Origin: Hadesarchaea archaeon
GTDB taxonomy: Archaea; Hadarchaeota; Hadarchaeia; Hadarchaeales; Hadarchaeaceae
Direction: 5' to 3'
DNA: 7,421 nucleotides
Assembly (NCBI GenBank): GCA_030601665.1
Contig: JAUWBP010000044.1
Span: forward strand, 1-7,421
Shown here one piece after another: positions 5,997 through 7,421 of this stretch. Position numbers and translations under genes: made by a program. The notes under the pieces were generated by a model that was not told the DNA's origin, made no database searches, and worked only from the letters and a program-made list of their open reading frames with translations. How positions within the stretch are numbered: the first letter of the stretch is position 1; each line of letters opens with the position of its first letter.

Positions 5997-6031
5997 CTTT
6001 TTAAGGTTGCCGTCTCCAACGGTTTTTAAAT
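5997..6031. promoter_or_regulatory. Divergent promoter region between the CARF and membrane winged-helix genes
   Basis: Two TTTTTAA boxes lie 25 bases apart (5998-6004 and 6023-6029). Read on the minus strand, CTTAAAAAG (complement of 5997-6005) predicts a start near 5975, just before the CARF ATG. Read on the plus strand, TTTTTAAAT (6023-6031) predicts a start near 6052, just before the GGTGG of the winged-helix gene. Between them lie the overlapping short dyads GTTG/CAAC (6006-6009, 6017-6020) and CCGT/ACGG (6010-6013, 6019-6022). Regulators bound there could affect both promoters. Confidence 0.45.
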
Positions 6032-6062
6032 CTCTGAACGCGTAAATGGGGGCGGTGGTAAG

Positions 6063-6635
6063 GTGTGGGTTGAAGCGCTGCTTGTGGTCGTCATCCTCAT
6101 ACTCCTCGGGATAATCCTCTTTTCTGGCGGCAGCATCGCCCGAAGGCGCGTACTCTCGAGGCAAGTCGGTTCCCTACACAAAGAAATGCAGAGATTGGAA
6201 AATGCAAACGAGGCGCTCCGCAGCAGTATGGGTGTAGGGTCGGAAACGCGAGTAAAGCGTTTTGGAGATCTATTAGAACTGGTGAGGGATCTCGAGGCCC
6301 TCAGGGGCGCGATAGCTGGGTCGAGCACCTGCAAGCGAGTGCTCACTCAGAAGTACAGCATGGATCCGGGGCCGGAGCTCCTCAAGCGCATCCTCGCCGC
6401 AAAGCTATGGATGGATTCCGCAGTCAAGTGGAGGCTCGCCGACGAGTTACTCGTGGGTGAAGTCGGTAGGAACATTCTCCAAAGCTTGGACTCGGGGGCC
6501 CCCATAGATAGGGCCGCCATCAAAGCGGGGGTGCCCGTAACGGTGGTGCGGGGACAGGTCAGGAGGCTACAGGTCCTCGGTTATCTGGACAACCGAATAG
6601 CGCTGACCGAGCGTGGGCGGGAAGCCTTGATATGA
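6063..6635 (+). CDS. Membrane-anchored winged-helix protein
   Basis: A 190-residue protein of unknown function. One hydrophobic segment (about residues 5-20, ALLVVVILILLGIILF) is followed by a positive ARRR cluster (26-29), so the bulk should face the cytoplasm. A heptad-like stretch at about 30-54 (LSRQVGSLHKEMQRLENANEALR) suggests a short coiled coil for dimerisation. A helical linker (65-130) leads to a winged helix at about 133-190. Its helix-turn-helix is RAAIKAGVPVTVVRGQVRRLQVLGYL, and its wing ends in LTERGREAL, a common close for MarR/PadR-like archaeal regulators. The start is GTG at 6063 with GGTGG at 6054-6058. The ATG at 6046 is out of frame. It is transcribed away from the CARF gene through a shared 94-base intergenic region. 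It may be a membrane-tethered transcription regulator, but the HTH could also serve protein binding. Confidence 0.7.
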   Translation: MWVEALLVVVILILLGIILFSGGSIARRRVLSRQVGSLHKEMQRLENANEALRSSMGVGSETRVKRFGDLLELVRDLEALRGAIAGSSTCKRVLTQKYSMDPGPELLKRILAAKLWMDSAVKWRLADELLVGEVGRNILQSLDSGAPIDRAAIKAGVPVTVVRGQVRRLQVLGYLDNRIALTERGREALI

Positions 6636-6660
6636 AAACTCTCAGCGGGCCACGTTTTCA
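6633..6660 (+). terminator. Weak hairpin after the winged-helix gene
   Basis: TGAAAAC (6633-6639) and GTTTTCA (6654-6660) form a perfect 7-bp inverted repeat around a 14-base loop, starting at the gene's TGA stop. The bases that follow are A-rich, then TTT, so this is not a clear T-tract terminator. It could instead protect a 3' end. Confidence 0.3.
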
Positions 6661-6711
6661 AAAAATTTAGGTAACACCCATCACTGATATTTTCAAGGGT
6701 AAGTAAGTCAA

Positions 6712-6718
6712 GAGGGGG
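6712..6718 (+). promoter_or_regulatory. Shine-Dalgarno of the exported phosphodiesterase
   Basis: GAGGGGG lies 7 bases before GTG 6726, with a second GGT closer to the start. Together they support the GTG as the start, which places a classical signal peptide directly at the N-terminus. Confidence 0.55.
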
Positions 6719-6725
6719 TAGGTTA

Positions 6726-7421
6726 GTGAAAAAGAAGGGAGTAAGTTCAATAGTTGTATTATTTCCGCTTTTATTGTGTGCTGTGCTCATTTCTGTATTG
6801 CCGGGTGCATCGTTAACGCCGGAAAATACGCCTTATGAACATGTCATTCTAATTGTGGTCGATGGGGTGAGGTCCGACATACTTGTGGGGGCGAACACTC
6901 CTAACATTGATAATCTCACAGTTAGCGGCTCTTTCACTTGGAATGCTTGGACGGTTAGACCTTCGAATACAATCACCGCCATTCCCTCGATCTTTACTGG
7001 GGCGACGCGGGAGGTTCACGGAGTCACCGACTGGGACGGCGAGATATATGCTGAGACTTTTGTGGAGGTGTTCGAGGAGGCGGGCCTACCCTGCGCGATC
7101 GTGGGCGAGGACCCGATCTTGGGCGGGTATTCAGCCACCTATTGCACGAACTACTATGGTCATCCTCAAGCAGAGGAACACTTCATGACCCTGGCGATTG
7201 ACTTGCTCAGGGAGAACGATTTCTACTTCGTAACCGTTTACAATCCTGTGCCAGATCACATGGGGCACCAGTATGGGCATAGCAGCCCCGAGTACCGCGA
7301 AGCCATCGAGGACGCGGATTACCACATCGGGAGGCTGGTGGAGAATTTGAAGGAGTTGGGCGTCTACGAGGACACGCTGATCGTGATCACCCCGGACCAC
7401 GGGATGACGGGTCGCTCGCAC
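6726..7421 (+). CDS. Exported type I phosphodiesterase/nucleotide pyrophosphatase-like hydrolase, N-terminal part
   Basis: The first 232 residues of an alkaline-phosphatase-superfamily enzyme; the C-terminal part lies beyond the window. The GTG start gives a signal peptide: KKK, a hydrophobic core (about 6-25), and a likely cut near residue 28 (PGA/SLTP), so the enzyme should act outside the membrane or be anchored to it. Metal and catalytic motifs follow in family order: IVVDGVRSD with metal ligand D46; PSNTITAIPSIFTG (79-92), whose T82 fits the nucleophile position; REVHGVTDWD (95-104); PDHMGHQYGH with ligands D177 and H181; and ITPDHGM with D224/H225. These two-metal (usually zinc) enzymes hydrolyse phosphodiesters, pyrophosphates or sugar-linked phosphates. 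The exact substrate is not determinable, and phosphoglycerate-mutase-like or sulfatase relatives share the fold. The gene follows the winged-helix gene by 90 bases on the same strand with its own ribosome-binding site. Confidence 0.85.
   Translation, partial: MKKKGVSSIVVLFPLLLCAVLISVLPGASLTPENTPYEHVILIVVDGVRSDILVGANTPNIDNLTVSGSFTWNAWTVRPSNTITAIPSIFTGATREVHGVTDWDGEIYAETFVEVFEEAGLPCAIVGEDPILGGYSATYCTNYYGHPQAEEHFMTLAIDLLRENDFYFVTVYNPVPDHMGHQYGHSSPEYREAIEDADYHIGRLVENLKELGVYEDTLIVITPDHGMTGRSH

Noticed and set aside
5969..6019. Longer CARF product starting at TTG 6019
   Set aside because: The extra 17 residues span the best TATA box and would displace strand 1 from the N-terminus. ATG 5968 is the natural domain start.

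Overview
The window looks like a piece of an archaeal chromosome, probably from an anaerobic and possibly thermophilic lineage. The phylum cannot be fixed from sequence alone. The evidence is archaeal-type promoters (an A-rich BRE-like stretch, then a TTTAAA/TTAAAA box about 25 bases before the expected transcript start), strong GGTGG or GAGGTG ribosome-binding sites on some genes with likely leaderless starts on others, a tungsten-type aldehyde:ferredoxin oxidoreductase, and a CARF-domain protein. Genes are tightly packed and no intergenic gap exceeds about 120 bases. I see no tRNA, rRNA, CRISPR array or insertion sequence.

Layout, left to right. (1) 1-2191, plus strand: the C-terminal end of a PfkB-family sugar or nucleoside kinase, followed 4 bases later by a complete aldehyde:ferredoxin oxidoreductase (AOR family). 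This looks like one translationally coupled operon for sugar or aldehyde catabolism. (2) 2217-2945, minus strand: an AT-rich gene for a glutamine-amidotransferase-like protein (PF07090 type) without the usual nucleophile. It converges on the AOR gene, and a perfect 9-bp inverted repeat carries both stop codons. (3) 3066-4118, plus strand: an aspartate/ornithine carbamoyltransferase superfamily enzyme whose middle resembles the YgeW/acetylornithine group and whose signature HCLP motif reads HCGP. (4) 4146-5390, minus strand: a complete threonine synthase with an N-terminal zinc ribbon, convergent with the carbamoyltransferase.

(5) 5468-6635: a divergent pair. On the minus strand is a short protein that appears to be a bare CARF domain (NYTGGS motif) with no effector or DNA-binding domain. 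On the plus strand is a membrane-anchored protein with a short coiled coil and a C-terminal winged helix. CARF and winged-helix domains are often fused in one polypeptide (Csa3, Csx1-like proteins), so a split, membrane-tethered CARF/winged-helix pair is the most interesting possibility here. It is an inference only. (6) 6726-7421, plus strand: the N-terminal part of an exported phosphodiesterase/nucleotide-pyrophosphatase-type hydrolase, cut by the window end.

The central-metabolism genes (kinase and AOR; carbamoyltransferase; threonine synthase) do not form one obvious pathway. The most open questions are the substrate of the carbamoyltransferase, the aldehyde used by the AOR, and what the CARF and membrane winged-helix pair senses.
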